NCBI GenBank assembly: GCA_037178855.1
Contig: JASJZC010000006.1
Location: forward strand, 9,962,501 to 10,026,500
Direction of reading: 5' to 3'
From: Oscheius sp. JU75
Taxonomy: Eukaryota > Nematoda > Chromadorea > Rhabditida > Rhabditidae
Length of the DNA: 64,000 nucleotides
The notes below the pieces were generated by a model. It was not told where the DNA came from and ran no database searches. It saw only the letters and a program-made list of their open reading frames with translations. Positions within the stretch are counted from its first letter, which is position 1, and each line of letters begins with the position of its first letter. A program made the position numbers and the translations under genes. This document shows, one piece after another, positions 43,809 through 54,734 of the stretch.

Positions 43809-46457
43809 ATGACATCGGATGAAAAAAGCAATTTTCGGACTGGTAATGCAAAGAAAAGACAAGTAATTTTCTGTCTCCTTCGCATGAGGTAGTCTTTTTC
43901 AGAGCTTAAAGACGATGTGCTGCGATTTTCAAAAGATTTTCTGGCCGGAGCATCTGCGGCAGCCGTGGCCAAGACCGTCATTGCCCCGGTGGAGCGTGTC
44001 AAACTCATCCTACAGGTACTTTTACCCCTTTCTCCTTGAGAAATTCCCACGTTTAGCTCCAAAATGCCCAGACGACACTGGCGGCAGATAAACGCTACAA
44101 GGGGATGATCGACTGCTTCGTCAGAGTGCCGAGAGAACAGGGATTTTTGTCGTATTGGCGCGGAAATTGGGTCAACATTCTCAGAGCCTGTAGTCAGGTA
44201 TTTTCAGTCCTTTTCTCCCCTTTTTATGTAGAAAAAATGGCAGGAAAGCCTCGGAATGGCGTTCAAGAACGTGTTTAGAAAGCAGCTAGTCGAGGGAATC
44301 GATCCAAACAAGGAGCATACGAGGTTTCTACTAGGTTTTGTCTTCCGAACGCGCCTAAACCGGCGACTTTTTAGGCAATTTGGCAGCTGGCGGAGGCTCG
44401 GGTGTCGTCACCTTTGCCATCATCTACCCGCTAGATTTTGTCAGGACACGGCTAGCTATCGATTTGGGCAAGGATAAGAAGGTGGAGCTTCTTTTGGAAT
44501 CTTGTTTAACAAGCTTCTTAGGACAGAGAATTCCGAGGAATGTTTGACTGTATGAAGAAGATTGTCAAACATGACGGAGCTGCGGGACTGTACAAGTAAG
44601 TTTTATACTTTTGTTCAATTAAAATTATTATGTTGGCAAATAAGTCTTTTCACTTCTTGTAAACATGTCCTTCGTTACGACAACGGCCAAGCTAATGATT
44701 GTAACACCTCGTGTTGCTGACTCAGTCTTCTACCACTACCATACAACACACTACTTCCCTTCTTCTATTCTCTATTCTCTTTTCGTTCTGATCTGGACTA
44801 TTGATACCACCCTACGACCTGCCACCATCTGTGACATGTCATGATGAATGAGTTCCTCACAGGCACGAATGAAGCCCAAACGGCGTCTAGTACCAATGAT
44901 GTTTATGTCCAAGAGACGACGTCTACAAGGGTATTCCAGTTGTGGCTCCATCGCTTTCGGTCTGGGGACAAAAGCGTCAAAGACAAGCCAAGGTCAGGTC
45001 GACCAACAAGTTTCGATGAATGGAAGCCGCTGCAGCTCGATCAGCAGACTACCCGTGAAATAACAGATGCACTGTCTGTCAGTGATGTCGCAGTGGAACA
45101 TCATTTGCAGCAATTGAGATTTACGAAAAAACTGGGCACATGGTTGCCCCATGACCTCAGTGACGCCCAGAAGTGGCAGCGTATGTCCGTCGCCTGTTCT
45201 CTTCTGTCTAGGTATGAGAAGAAATCCTTTTTGCCACGCCTGGTGACGGGGGATGCGAAGTGGGTAGCGTACGTACCAAAGGAAGCGTTAATGGGTGGGT
45301 TCAGAGCAGACACCAAGTCCTGATTTGAAACCCGACACACACCAAAAGAGGATTATGCTGTGCTTTCTGGGATATCAAAGGTGCTGTGCACTGGGAACTG
45401 CTAAATGCTGAATGCTGGAAGTACCCTTACGGCCGCCATATACAGCCAGCAACTTAAAAAATTTGCCGTTGCACTTCGTCAGTTCAAGAAAACTCTTTCC
45501 TCTTATGTCTTAACGATGGCGGTTCACATATGGCTTTATTACTCGTAGTCACAATAGTATCGTCACGTGAGCTTAGAGACATAACGTCAAGGCGTCGTGT
45601 GCGAGCGAGGTAGCTATCGAGATCCTCTCGCTGGACTCTCACGAGTGTGGACTCTCGATTGACTGACTAATCTTTAAGGGCAAGACTTGGTAAATACGTA
45701 GACGCCGTAACAGATAGGTAATAGGGATCATGTCTGTCGAGTGGGGTGTCCCTGTCGAAGGAGGGTCAGAGCAGTATGGTCCTCGAAACGTCTTCTCCTA
45801 TATTCCATCGAAAAAGTCCGTCTTGACCCATACCGCCTCGCAGGCTAAACGTCGGTCGGGACAGTTGACAGGATTAAGGTGACGAAAAGACATGAAAATG
45901 ATGGTAGGAGACTAGAACTGGGGTGGACAGTGATGGCAGCATTGGAGAATGAAGAATAAGCATTTTTTTTTCGTCATCTGCTTTGAAAATACAATTTCCA
46001 GAGGTCTGGCCCCCTCTCTCAACTACATTCTGATGTATCGCGGCCTCTACTATGGGCTCTTCGATTTCGCTCTACCCTACGCCTCCGAGGACGGCAAGAC
46101 TTTCGGCTTCTGGAGAGCTTTCTGTGTCGGTCAGGTACCCGTCATTTTCAAGCCCTCGTTCATCCTCATTTTCAGGTCTCGACACTAATCGCTGCGATGG
46201 TCTCCTACCCTCTGGACACAGTCAGACGACGGCTCATGATGGACGCTGGAAAGGCTGCCTCTTCTCGACAGTACTCCGGATCCATGGATTGTGCAAAGGT
46301 TCGTCTTTTTCTGTTATGAGTAAACACAAAGTTTTAGTACATTCTGGTCAAGGAGGGCTGGAAGGCCTTTTTCCACGGGGCCATGGTAAACGCGATGAGA
46401 GGGACCGGAGCTGCCCTCGTGCTCGCTCTTTACAACGAAATGTCCAAGTACATGTAA
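43809..46457 (+). CDS. ant-1: Mitochondrial ADP/ATP carrier
   Basis: Nine exons (43809-43842, 43903-44015, 44057-44197, 44244-44334, 44375-44481, 44522-44595, 46002-46134, 46176-46298, 46338-46457) give 311 residues. The inner-membrane carrier exchanges matrix ATP for cytosolic ADP. Three carrier repeats are visible with [32 protein letters not shown] and [13 protein letters not shown]. The ANT-specific RRRMMM signature appears as RRRLMM, a conservative change. Other marks are [12 protein letters not shown] and YRGLYYG. A 1.4-kb intron 6 has taken up a mariner fragment. The gene is convergent with the receptor gene, 160 nt away. Confidence 0.95.
44630..45500 (+). mobile_element. Mariner-type transposon remnant in the ADP/ATP carrier intron
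   Basis: The frame at 44,841-45,323 reads [50 protein letters not shown] and VTGDAKWV: helix-turn-helix plus the first part of a mariner transposase catalytic domain. A piece beyond the stop, with KGAVHWELL, continues in another frame. The left end (tgttggcaaataagtctttt) resembles a mariner terminal repeat. The right repeat and the rest of the catalytic domain are missing. Confidence 0.75.
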
Positions 46458-46616
46458 AAAATAGCTACAGTATAGAGTATCCAGATAGATTTATAGCCCT
46501 CTCTTTTTTTCTTGAATCTCCCCACCCCCAATTTGGTTTGCATTGTACGGGTTTTTCTTGCCTCCTCCCAGTGTGTCTTCGCTTTGTTCTTGTTAGGCAA
46601 TTGTTACGAATTTTTA

Positions 46617-49004
46617 TTAAATCTGATTTAGGCCCTCGGTGATGATGAGACTGTCGCCGGAGAGTGGTTTGAAGGCGGCAGCTCGACCAAGACTGGCACG
46701 GGTGTCGTAAAGACTTCGCGAGTTCCAGATAAAGTAGAAGTTGGCCAGCAGGTTCAGGATAAAGTAGATCGTGAGAAAGATGCGGTCTATCACGAGTGAC
46801 ATTAGACGCCATTCATCGGTAATCTTAAGGAAACTTTGTGGAGCGAAAATTTTTTTCTGCCCTTCTCAAAGGAAGGACCTTCCAAAGCAGGATCGAAACC
46901 TTCGACTACCTCAAAAGCTTGAACTTATTAAAAGTCTTTTTTTTATCAAGCTGGCCTCCGGTGTTGTCGAAAGGTCAAAGCGAGATCGTACGGGTGTGAC
47001 CTGAGGGGTCTGGATCTCTTGCTAGAGACGATACGGGTTCGAACCTTATGTATCCACGTGGTCTAGAACTCTTCAGAGAACTAGGAATCATTACGATTCT
47101 GAAGCTTTTTTTCTCCTTTGCCCACAAAAACCATTAAAACCAGGACTACCTTGCTTTCCAGCTGTTGGTTATTGAAATTCGCGGCTATAATCTTCAAGTT
47201 GCCAGCTATTCTCTGAAAGACATCGACCATGTCGGCTCTGCGGAACTTTCGTATTGACTCGTCCATCTAAACTTTCTATTTTTTGGTGTACAGGAAGAGA
47301 CAGACTTCTATGAGACTCTGTATCCTGTTTCTGGCCGGCGGACCGTCATCAGTCCTTATCCCTGGCAACGGACTAGCTGATCGACTTTTTGACTGTCCGG
47401 TTGTCGAACCGTCATCCTCGTCCTGTACTAGCTGCTTCAGGTAGAGGTATTTGGGTAGGGTTTTGACGAAGACCAGACGTTGCCAGGCTTTCATCTCCGA
47501 GACGAAGGCTTGTCTGAAGCTAGTGATTGACAGGGCAGGGAGAGGGACAAGAACAGAAACAAAAATTGACATAGAAATACGGACAGAGAAATGTAAGTTC
47601 TCCCTACCAGACTCACTTTCTGTATATTTGAATAGTCCAGACACTGATCAGAATGGAGCTGAAGATCATGAAGAGAGTGAATAGCAGGTACTTTCCTAAA
47701 AACCGCATGATTTTTTTTTATTAAGGACTGTCTACCAATCAGGGGCAAAACAAGGGAGGTAGGAGGCAGAAGCTCGATTAGAACGAGATAGAAGACGGAG
47801 AAGGCTACGAATGTTGAGATAGAGAAGGTCATTTTGTGCTCGTTGGGAGGAATGACGAAGACGAACGGGGTTAGATTGGCTGAAAAGAAAGTGGATCTAT
47901 GGGTGATGTGTCTCTGTGTCTCTCTGTCTCTCCGTCTCTTCTCTCTCGACTCTGTCTCTCTGTCCTTTCCCTTCGACTCACCAATCAGCATGCAAGGAAT
48001 GGTCAGCATCACAGTGAAAAAGATGGCCTTCCGTCTCAAGACGATATTATACCGAATATCGATGTAGTACTGTTGGCCACAACAGCCGGGATAGATTTGA
48101 GCGTAGCGCGACGAGGTCACAGACAAGAGATCCCATTCTGCGCTTCTGAACTTTTATCTGTTAGGGAATAAGAGTGCATACTCGTGGTAAAAGGCCAGAC
48201 CCATCCCCTCTGCCAAATACAGGTATTCCTGGCCGCCGTCGTCCATTCGCTGCTCGGGAATGTCATGCACATTGACAGGAATCTGTTCCATGTCCAAGGT
48301 CTGACCGTCGTTTGACCAACCACCAAACTTGAGGAAACATTCTTGGATGTCGTAGGGAAAATATTCGATGTTGATCTGAAGTTACTGTCCACATTTCAAG
48401 ATCGATAACTTACAGGGCATAGACTCTTGTAGATGGACGGAGGCTGCCAAAGAACTGTGCCATTGTAGTCTACTCTGGCCAGACTGGTTACCGTAATGTG
48501 AGGCTCTCCATCGGCACTGAAAACAGAGTTAGGGAGAGAGAAAGAGACTGAGAGACTGAGAGAAAGAGAGACAGAGTGACAGAGAAACAGGAGACAAAAG
48601 GACAGAGAAGCGTAAGAACAGTGAGACTAAGAGATCAACACATAAAACTAACTTATTGTAGAGCAAGATATCAGGAATCCAGATCTGATCAGAGGGAATA
48701 TGAACCTCATGAATTCCGCTCCATTCGGCTGGGTTCCAGACTAGCTTTCTGTCTCTCCATTGCTGAAAAATATCTTTTTGACTGAAAAGACTTAGTCGCA
48801 CCATCTCCAGCCAGAGACTTGTCGTGAGAACCTGGTTGACTTCGTCGACATCGATCAGACGGCATAGACTAGCTCCGAACTTGACTTTCAAGGCATCAGA
48901 GGCATTCTTCACTGGACGGACATTTCTATTGTAATCGGAAAGAAGGTTTTCCAGCAACGAGTTCATGTACTTGTCACCGCCATTGACTCCAACTGTTAGA
49001 AGCA
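46617..49004 (-). CDS. Nicotinic-type ligand-gated ion channel subunit (alpha-like), 5' end unresolved
   Basis: Nine exons (49004-48653, 48516-48414, 48375-48182, 48145-47982, 47879-47736, 47695-47617, 47513-47306, 47266-47150, 46823-46617) encode about 522 residues lacking the signal peptide. Features in order: DKYMNSLLENLL, SDQIWIPDILLYN, the Cys-loop CPINIEYFPYDIQEC, vicinal cysteines in IYPGCCGQQYY (loop C, alpha type), then TM1 FFTVMLTIPCMLI, TM2 MTFSISTFVAFSVFYLVLI, TM3, a 100-residue loop, and TM4 MSLVIDRIFLTIYFILNLLA. These are pentameric cation channels at synapses. The segment before TM2 reads PPNEHKM where GEK is usual, so ion selectivity is open. The first coding exon upstream of 49,004 could not be chosen. 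Confidence 0.88.
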
Positions 49005-49984
49005 CTAAAATAGTCTCTATCTCTCTGTCCCATCCTTTAACCCCCACCGCTTTGATTTGTAACATAAACACGAGTGTGAAGTCGTGTACGCGGTTGACAT
49101 AAGGACAATTAATGACCTACGTAGAAGAATGAATGATGTGGGGAGCATCAGCTGGCATGAACGGGACTTTAGGAGAGGGCAGCAGGTGGCGACAGCGACT
49201 TGAAAAGATTACAGCCAAGGAGTCACATCTCACGGGGGAGTCCTGGCTCTCTGAGCAAGAAACTGATTAGCATCGGCGGAACAGGGAGGCACCGAGCAGC
49301 AGAGGGAGAGGGAGAGCATGTGGCCAGCCATGACAAATTGAGAGAAAAGATCTGTCGGGGTGTAAATGACGACTCTTCGGGTAAAGAAATTGCGGATGGA
49401 AGATACCAGTTTGCAGAGAAATTCCATTGACAGAGAGACAGAAAGCCAGGGAGACCGGGAGACACAGAGATACAAGGATAAAGAGACGGAGAGACAGAGA
49501 CGAAGAGGCAGGAAGATAGAGACACAGGAAAATATAGAGACGAAAAGAGATCTCCGCCGGAAATTGAAATCCTCTATATGCAGATGGGAAAGGTTTTCGG
49601 TGGCTAAGAGGGTGTAATCTGCAGCCATTGTGTCACAGGAAACGTGACCAAAAAGTTGACCAAGGTATTGACCGAAAGGCCCGCCTCATTTTTCATCACA
49701 GGTTGGGAGAGCGAATGTTACAAATTCACTTAGCGGCTCTCGGGTGATAGTGAGAACACATGTTCGTCATAAACATTCGTTGTTATGGATGTGTTCTTTT
49801 ACAGAAAGCAGCTCTCCCGTAGCATCTCGGCTCCCAAAAAGAACCTAATGGAGTCCTAATTGAATGCAGCTTCTGAGGTCTCTCATTTTGTGAAAGTAGC
49901 CGCAAGTGTCAGCCAGATGTAGACGGAGTTGTTTGACTATCAGTCAAATACAAATAGCGTCTAGTTTTTTGTTTTCGTAAACAA
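49005..49984. other. Upstream region of the receptor gene
   Basis: This should contain the missing signal-peptide exon of the receptor gene, but no candidate is convincing. A GAGACAGAGA tract lies at about 49,430-49,540. No other feature is seen. Confidence 0.35.
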
Positions 49985-50278
49985 AGGATCTCTGTTCTGG
50001 AAGAAGACCAGTATCACGTATATCGATAAATTCATAGTGTACCTACTGCGGCAGGGGGTTAATTCTCTGCGACCCAGAGAGATGTGATTGGAGCTTAGCT
50101 CTCACAGCAGAGTTTCTACTAGATATCCCAGTATGTAGGCACAGCCTCGGGTGATTCAAACTATAGCATTCCTGTAAGTCAATTCCTGAAACCTTCTGCT
50201 ACTTCCCAATCCCTTTCCCCATCATATTGTATAGAACCAATGTTTGATCCATATGGACAATATTCTAATCTAATCTAA
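49985..50278 (+). mobile_element. 5'-truncated copy of the CR1/Jockey-like LINE (3' UTR only)
   Basis: The sequence matches the inverted 3' end of the LINE at 19,977-20,270 block by block (gaagaagaccagtatcacgt, cagcagagtttctactaga, aatattctaatctaatcta). The tail is the same short CTAAT repeat. It is typical of an aborted target-primed insertion. Confidence 0.8.
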
Positions 50279-50309
50279 AGTCTCATTTTGTCTACAACGA
50301 AAGTCTCCT

Positions 50310-50480
50310 TGCATCACCACGAGGCAATAGTTGGTAAGTCATGGTATGTCAAGTTTAGTAGACAAGTCAGCTATAGGGAAACTTGGGAACTTCTGCTAAT
50401 GGAGAAGCGGCGCAGCAACCTATTGTCAGTGTTTAGTCAAAAAAGAACAGCGAAGCCGTCGTAGACGACTGACTAGTGAA
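50310..50480 (+). repeat. Dispersed repeat, relative at 24,280-24,460
   Basis: It starts about 30 nt after the truncated LINE tail. Blocks shared with the 24.2-kb copy include aacttctgcta and cgtcgtagacgactg. No open frame is seen. Confidence 0.5.
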
Positions 50481-50629
50481 GCGATCTATAATGAAATTCA
50501 AGCAGAGCTATTCATTAAGAACAGTTGTGACCATTACCTGAACCAAATTGTCCACATTTGACCGTGGATAAATGTCGGTTGCTGTTGCCTGATTCGATGT
50601 TTGTGTGGAGATTTCGGCGTGTCCTAAAC

Positions 50630-52020
50630 AGTACTGAAGGTTTTTGTCAGAACCAATCGTTCAATAAACACAGGGTATTTCGAGTTGGAAATGCTTTTCC
50701 AGGATCCGAAATCTGAAGCATTCTCGGCAGATATGAAGACGAGATATTGAGTGCCATATATGGGGCGCCAGATATTAACATTGTCAATCGCTCTAAAGTT
50801 TTGTGAGCCCGTAAGATGTTCCAACTCGCAAGCGTCGATGAAGCCATCTGTACCCGGCTCTCAGTATTGCAGCACTCGTACAAAAATATTGTAGTTGTCG
50901 ATTTTATTGGGATCGATGTTATTGACATATTCGTAAAAGGACAAATCCCCAAAAGCACCAATAGAAGCTTGGAATGAAATATAGGCATTGTTGTACAGTT
51001 GATATGCTACTTTCGTAAGGATGCCTTTTTGCTGAAATGAATGATTCGATCCCAGTTCAATGTCCCTACTTCATCATATTTGTCTTTATTGAATGGTATA
51101 GCTGTTTGTCCTTCACCAAAATAACTCCAACCCATCATGAATAGACAGTTTAGTGGAACTAAAAGATTGATTTCTCAACAGTAAGCGGTGCCCTGCTGTT
51201 GAGAATTCAATCTTTTAGTTCCACTTTTCCCTGTAACCGCCGTAACTGTCGTACTACCTATAGTAGATCCAGTCGTTGTAGTCATTTCAGGTGTGTCAGT
51301 TGTTCCTAAAGTTGTCATTGTTCTAGCAGAAGTTGTCGTCATTCTTGATAGTAAGTTTCTCTTCGTTCACAAGCAAATGGATTTTTACTGTTGCAATTGA
51401 CACTCCTAGAAACCATCTTAAGCTGCAAAGACGCGAAACTTATGGCTACAGTCTTTTTACTGAGTTCACTGTAGCACATTGGTTGATTGAGGGATTGTTC
51501 GGCTGGACAGGAGCCCAGTTAGAATAGACAAAAGGCGAGCCATCGGTCCATGACCAACTGGAGGATTGTAAGAGGTTGGCTCCAATCCAATAGGCAGCAA
51601 CACCGGAGCCGACTTCTATACCTTGTTCTGCAGAGACAGAGAGACAGCGGGACAGAGAGACAAACAGAGAGATGCTTTGTAATCAAACTGCTTACGAGCT
51701 ATGAAATTGTTTGAAAAGGCATTCATAATGATGCCAAGTGCCCATTAATTCTCTTGCATTCTGCTTCAGCATCTAAGAAGGTTGTCAAGGTAGAGTTTAA
51801 AAGGTAGCATCTGAAAATGACCTGAGTCTATTCAAGCCAAACTCACTTTTGAGAATTGGAAGGATAGCCGTCTATTGCCTGTTGAACGAAAAACAAGAGA
51901 TATAGAAAAATCATGACTGTGTGTTTCCGATAAGGAGATGCCTTTACGAACTTTAATATGGATATAAAACTGTCGAAAAGGGATTTCGGAACACAACAAA
52001 GGTTGGAGTTTAGAGCTCAA
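50630..52020 (-). pseudogene. C-type lectin gene, probably decayed
   Basis: Minus-strand exons show a C-type lectin fold: CYLLNSTLTTFLDAEAEC, RINGHLAS, then AYWIGANLLQSSSWSWTDGS, NWAPVQPNN and, after a short intron, NCNSKNPFACE with the closing cysteines. One base appears missing after GHLAS (near 51,719-51,735), breaking the frame. A Thr-rich linker (TTLGTTDTPEMTTTTGS) in another frame and a further domain with AYISFQASIGAFGDLSFYEY follow, with stops between. C-type lectin plus Thr-rich plus CUB-like layout is common in worm CLEC proteins. Either a pseudogene or a gene with several sequence errors. A 30-bp hairpin lies in the linker region. Confidence 0.65.
51152..51225. repeat. 30-bp inverted repeat with 14-nt loop
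   Basis: The arms at 51,152-51,181 and 51,196-51,225 are reverse complements at 29 of 30 positions. It lies inside the decayed lectin gene, after the Thr-rich linker. Confidence 0.85.
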
Positions 52021-52323
52021 ATACAGGGCTTCTGCTTACTCCAGTTGACAAAGGGATACCAACTAACAGTAGTGTAAATGAATGTTTTGGCTGACAGTGT
52101 AGGGCCTGTGACGCTATGGAACTCTCAAGAAACTCTCGCCTTGTTTTCTGATCTCCAAACCGTACACTCTCGGCAGCTGCTTCGCAGATTGTCGAGCTCT
52201 CTATAAGTACAAATAAATCAGTCGTAATTCCTTCGCTTTGACACATTTATCGGCCCCAATGAGTTTTTTTAAAAACGAGACATCAAAACAATTACTCGCC
52301 AACTTTCATTCTACTCGCCAGCC

Positions 52324-54344
52324 ATGCCGGTCACTTTCACATCATTTCAGACCCTCACTATGTTCATGATCTTCCCGTCCACAGCTCTCACCGTCTTCCT
52401 CATTTACGTCATTTTAAAAAAGAGTCCGGTAGTCATGAAAAACTACAAATACATCATGATTTACGTGGCTGTAGGAGTTTTCTAAGCGACCATGGACTGT
52501 TCTTTCAGCTATCCGTCTGGCAGTTCGATTTTGTGGATAGCGTTCTGCTCTGTCCGGCCGTGATAGAATACGTCAAGGGATTGTGTTTCTATGGTCTGCT
52601 TGGACAGTTGTTTCCACTAGAAGGAAATCTCTTCGTCGTAGTTTCGCTCCCATTTTTAGATACTTACAATGCTCAGGCTGTCTTCATTGTCAGCATTAGC
52701 ATTATTGGAATGTCCCTAGTCCTGAGCTTCGTCTGGAGAGAGTATGCCCTGATCAAATTTGAGTTCTCTCCTCTCCATGTCACCGTTCAAGTGGTTCACG
52801 TCTTAGTCACTGTAGCCTTTTATGTAGGACTCTTTCCAATTCTTCAAATGTGCTTTCCTACGAGAGAAGAACAGGTGGAAGAGATGAAAGCTGTGAGTTT
52901 AAAAAGGGTACTCACATCTTTTGTTTAATGGATGGGAAGGCGCAGCTCCATATATAGCACAGTCGGTTAGTGTCCCGACTACGGAATCTACTAACTAGGG
53001 AAGAGTTTTAGTTGACCGCGAAACGAGGTAGATGCCATTCGAAAGGGCATCGAAAATTATGGAGTTTCCAAATTTTTAGCTACGGAATGGATGTGCTGTC
53101 CTCTGGAGCTTTTCCCGTTTCCAGGCAAGTAACCAAGTGGTGCAGAACCTAAACTTTTGGTTTTTAGTTCGAATCCTCTCTTCGAAAAACATTTCTATTT
53201 ACTCATTTCAAGCGTATTTAGCTTCCATTATTTCTTCTTCTCACTCACTGGATACACATCCCTGTTTCACACTGTGACGGCCAGTATCGCACAATTTCAC
53301 AGCCACTTTAACGACTAAAAAGTAAATAGAAATGTTTTCCGAAAATGAGAGGATTCGAACCAAAAACCAAAAGTAAGCGCATAGGCTCTGCACCACTTGG
53401 TTACTTGCCCTGAAAGAAGCGCTGGATATCCAAGTCCAAGGGCGCAAATTCAGCTCAAAACCTGAAAACGGGAAAAGCTCCAGAGGACAGCACATCCATT
53501 CCGCAGCTGAAAATTTGGAAACACCATAATTTTCGATGCCTTTTCGAATGGCATCTACCTCGTTTCAATAACTCGTGGCCAACTAAAACCCTTCCCTTGT
53601 ATGTTGGGTTCGATTCCTACGGTCGACTAAAGCTTTTTATAGAAACTAATGGGAACATTTCTCTGCTACTCCGTCCATCTGTCTCTATATCTCACTGTCT
53701 ATTTGTTTTTGTTCCTCTATCTTTATGCTTCTCTGTACCTCTGGGTAAAACCTCCCTTCTACATATCTTCTGTCATTCTACAATAATTTACAGAAAACTT
53801 CTGCCTTTGATCCGCAATCAAACGCCGTCATTATTATACCAGAAATCAAAACAACTACTTACATGGATGCCTGGTTTCGTTTTGGTTGGTACGCCAGCAT
53901 AGTATTGGTTGCTTTTTGCTCGTTCACCATGAAAGCATCTATAAGAGTGAGAATTCTTCATCTCACACAATTATCAAAGATCTTCAGATTCTTTGGGAGA
54001 TCCAGAAACCTCGACAGTACTTAAGCACGACCACCATTCGATTACATAAGATGCTCCTGTACTCGCTCCTAGTACAAATACTGACTCCGATATTACTATT
54101 CGTTTTGCCCTATAGTCTTCTAATCTTCTCCATATTTATAAGCAATGTACATTTCCATAATGCCCAAGTTGCGGCAGTAGTGGTTGCGGTCCCGTCTCTC
54201 TATTCTAGCTTCCATGTTATCACTGTCATATATTTCACGAAACCTTACTGGGTGTTCTTGAAAAAGCTCCTAACTGGCGGGAACAGCAGTCACGTAACCT
54301 CAGTGAGTAGTCTGCTGGATATATCAAAACAAAAGTTTTTTTAG
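52324..54344 (+). CDS. Serpentine chemoreceptor 1 (Srh/Str-like 7TM)
   Basis: Exons 52324-52476, 52509-52640, 52677-52892, 53794-53946 and 53988-54344 give 336 residues with seven membrane segments. Shared marks of the cluster are ILKKSPVVMKNYKYIM after TM1, DSVLLCPAVIEYVKGL, FVWREYALIKF after TM3-4, TTTIRLHKMLLYSLLVQ before TM6, and HVITVIYFTKPYW at the end of TM7. In nematodes such receptors sit in sensory cilia and bind odorants or pheromones. The 36-nt intron at 52,641-52,676 has no stop and could be retained; removing it gives the 216-nt exon found in all five genes. Intron 3 holds a 600-bp palindromic element. Confidence 0.85.
52998..53596. repeat. Palindromic element with tRNA-like promoter in each arm
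   Basis: The left arm (52,998-53,204) and right arm (53,321-53,596) are inverted copies around a 116-nt spacer; the right arm has an extra block of about 55 nt. Each arm includes aagtaaccaagtggtgcaga and ttcgaatcctctc, which look like A- and B-box motifs. Flanking tRNA-like halves (gtcggttagtgtcccgacta on the left, gttgggttcgattcc on the right) suggest insertion into a tRNA-like sequence. Confidence 0.7.
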
Positions 54345-54734
54345 CTTGGTAATCAGCGGCAGCATCTGGAGCCGGTTAGCGACAATCACATTACGAAAGG
54401 GTCTTGATTGTGAACTTGGAAATAAAGATTCCAAAGTTTTGAAGTGACCTTGGTAGTACTGACAGAAGGTGGTATCTAAACCAGCACAAGGAATGAAAGC
54501 AAATCTTTTGGGAACATTTGGGAGTGCTGAAGAGTTCGAAGAGATAATGAATGCTGCCTCTCAGTCTCTCTGTCTCTCAACCTCTCTCTTAAGCTTATCC
54601 AATCCTCTTCGTTCAAATGCGAACAAACTTTTTTCCCAATAGTCTTTGTACGGACGTGGAAACTGTTTTAAATGAGACTTCTGCCGATGAATGTAATAAA
54701 AGCAATCAGTCTGTCACTTCCAGAGCTTGTGACA

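Noticed and set aside
46980-47070. tRNA gene inside the receptor-channel intron
   Set aside because: Only a B box (gggttcgaacctt) is clear; no cloverleaf can be drawn.
49230-49628. Minus frame starting MAADYTLLATENL as the first exon of the receptor channel
   Set aside because: It runs into a CTCTGT tract giving Ser/Leu repeats and has no signal peptide or in-phase donor.
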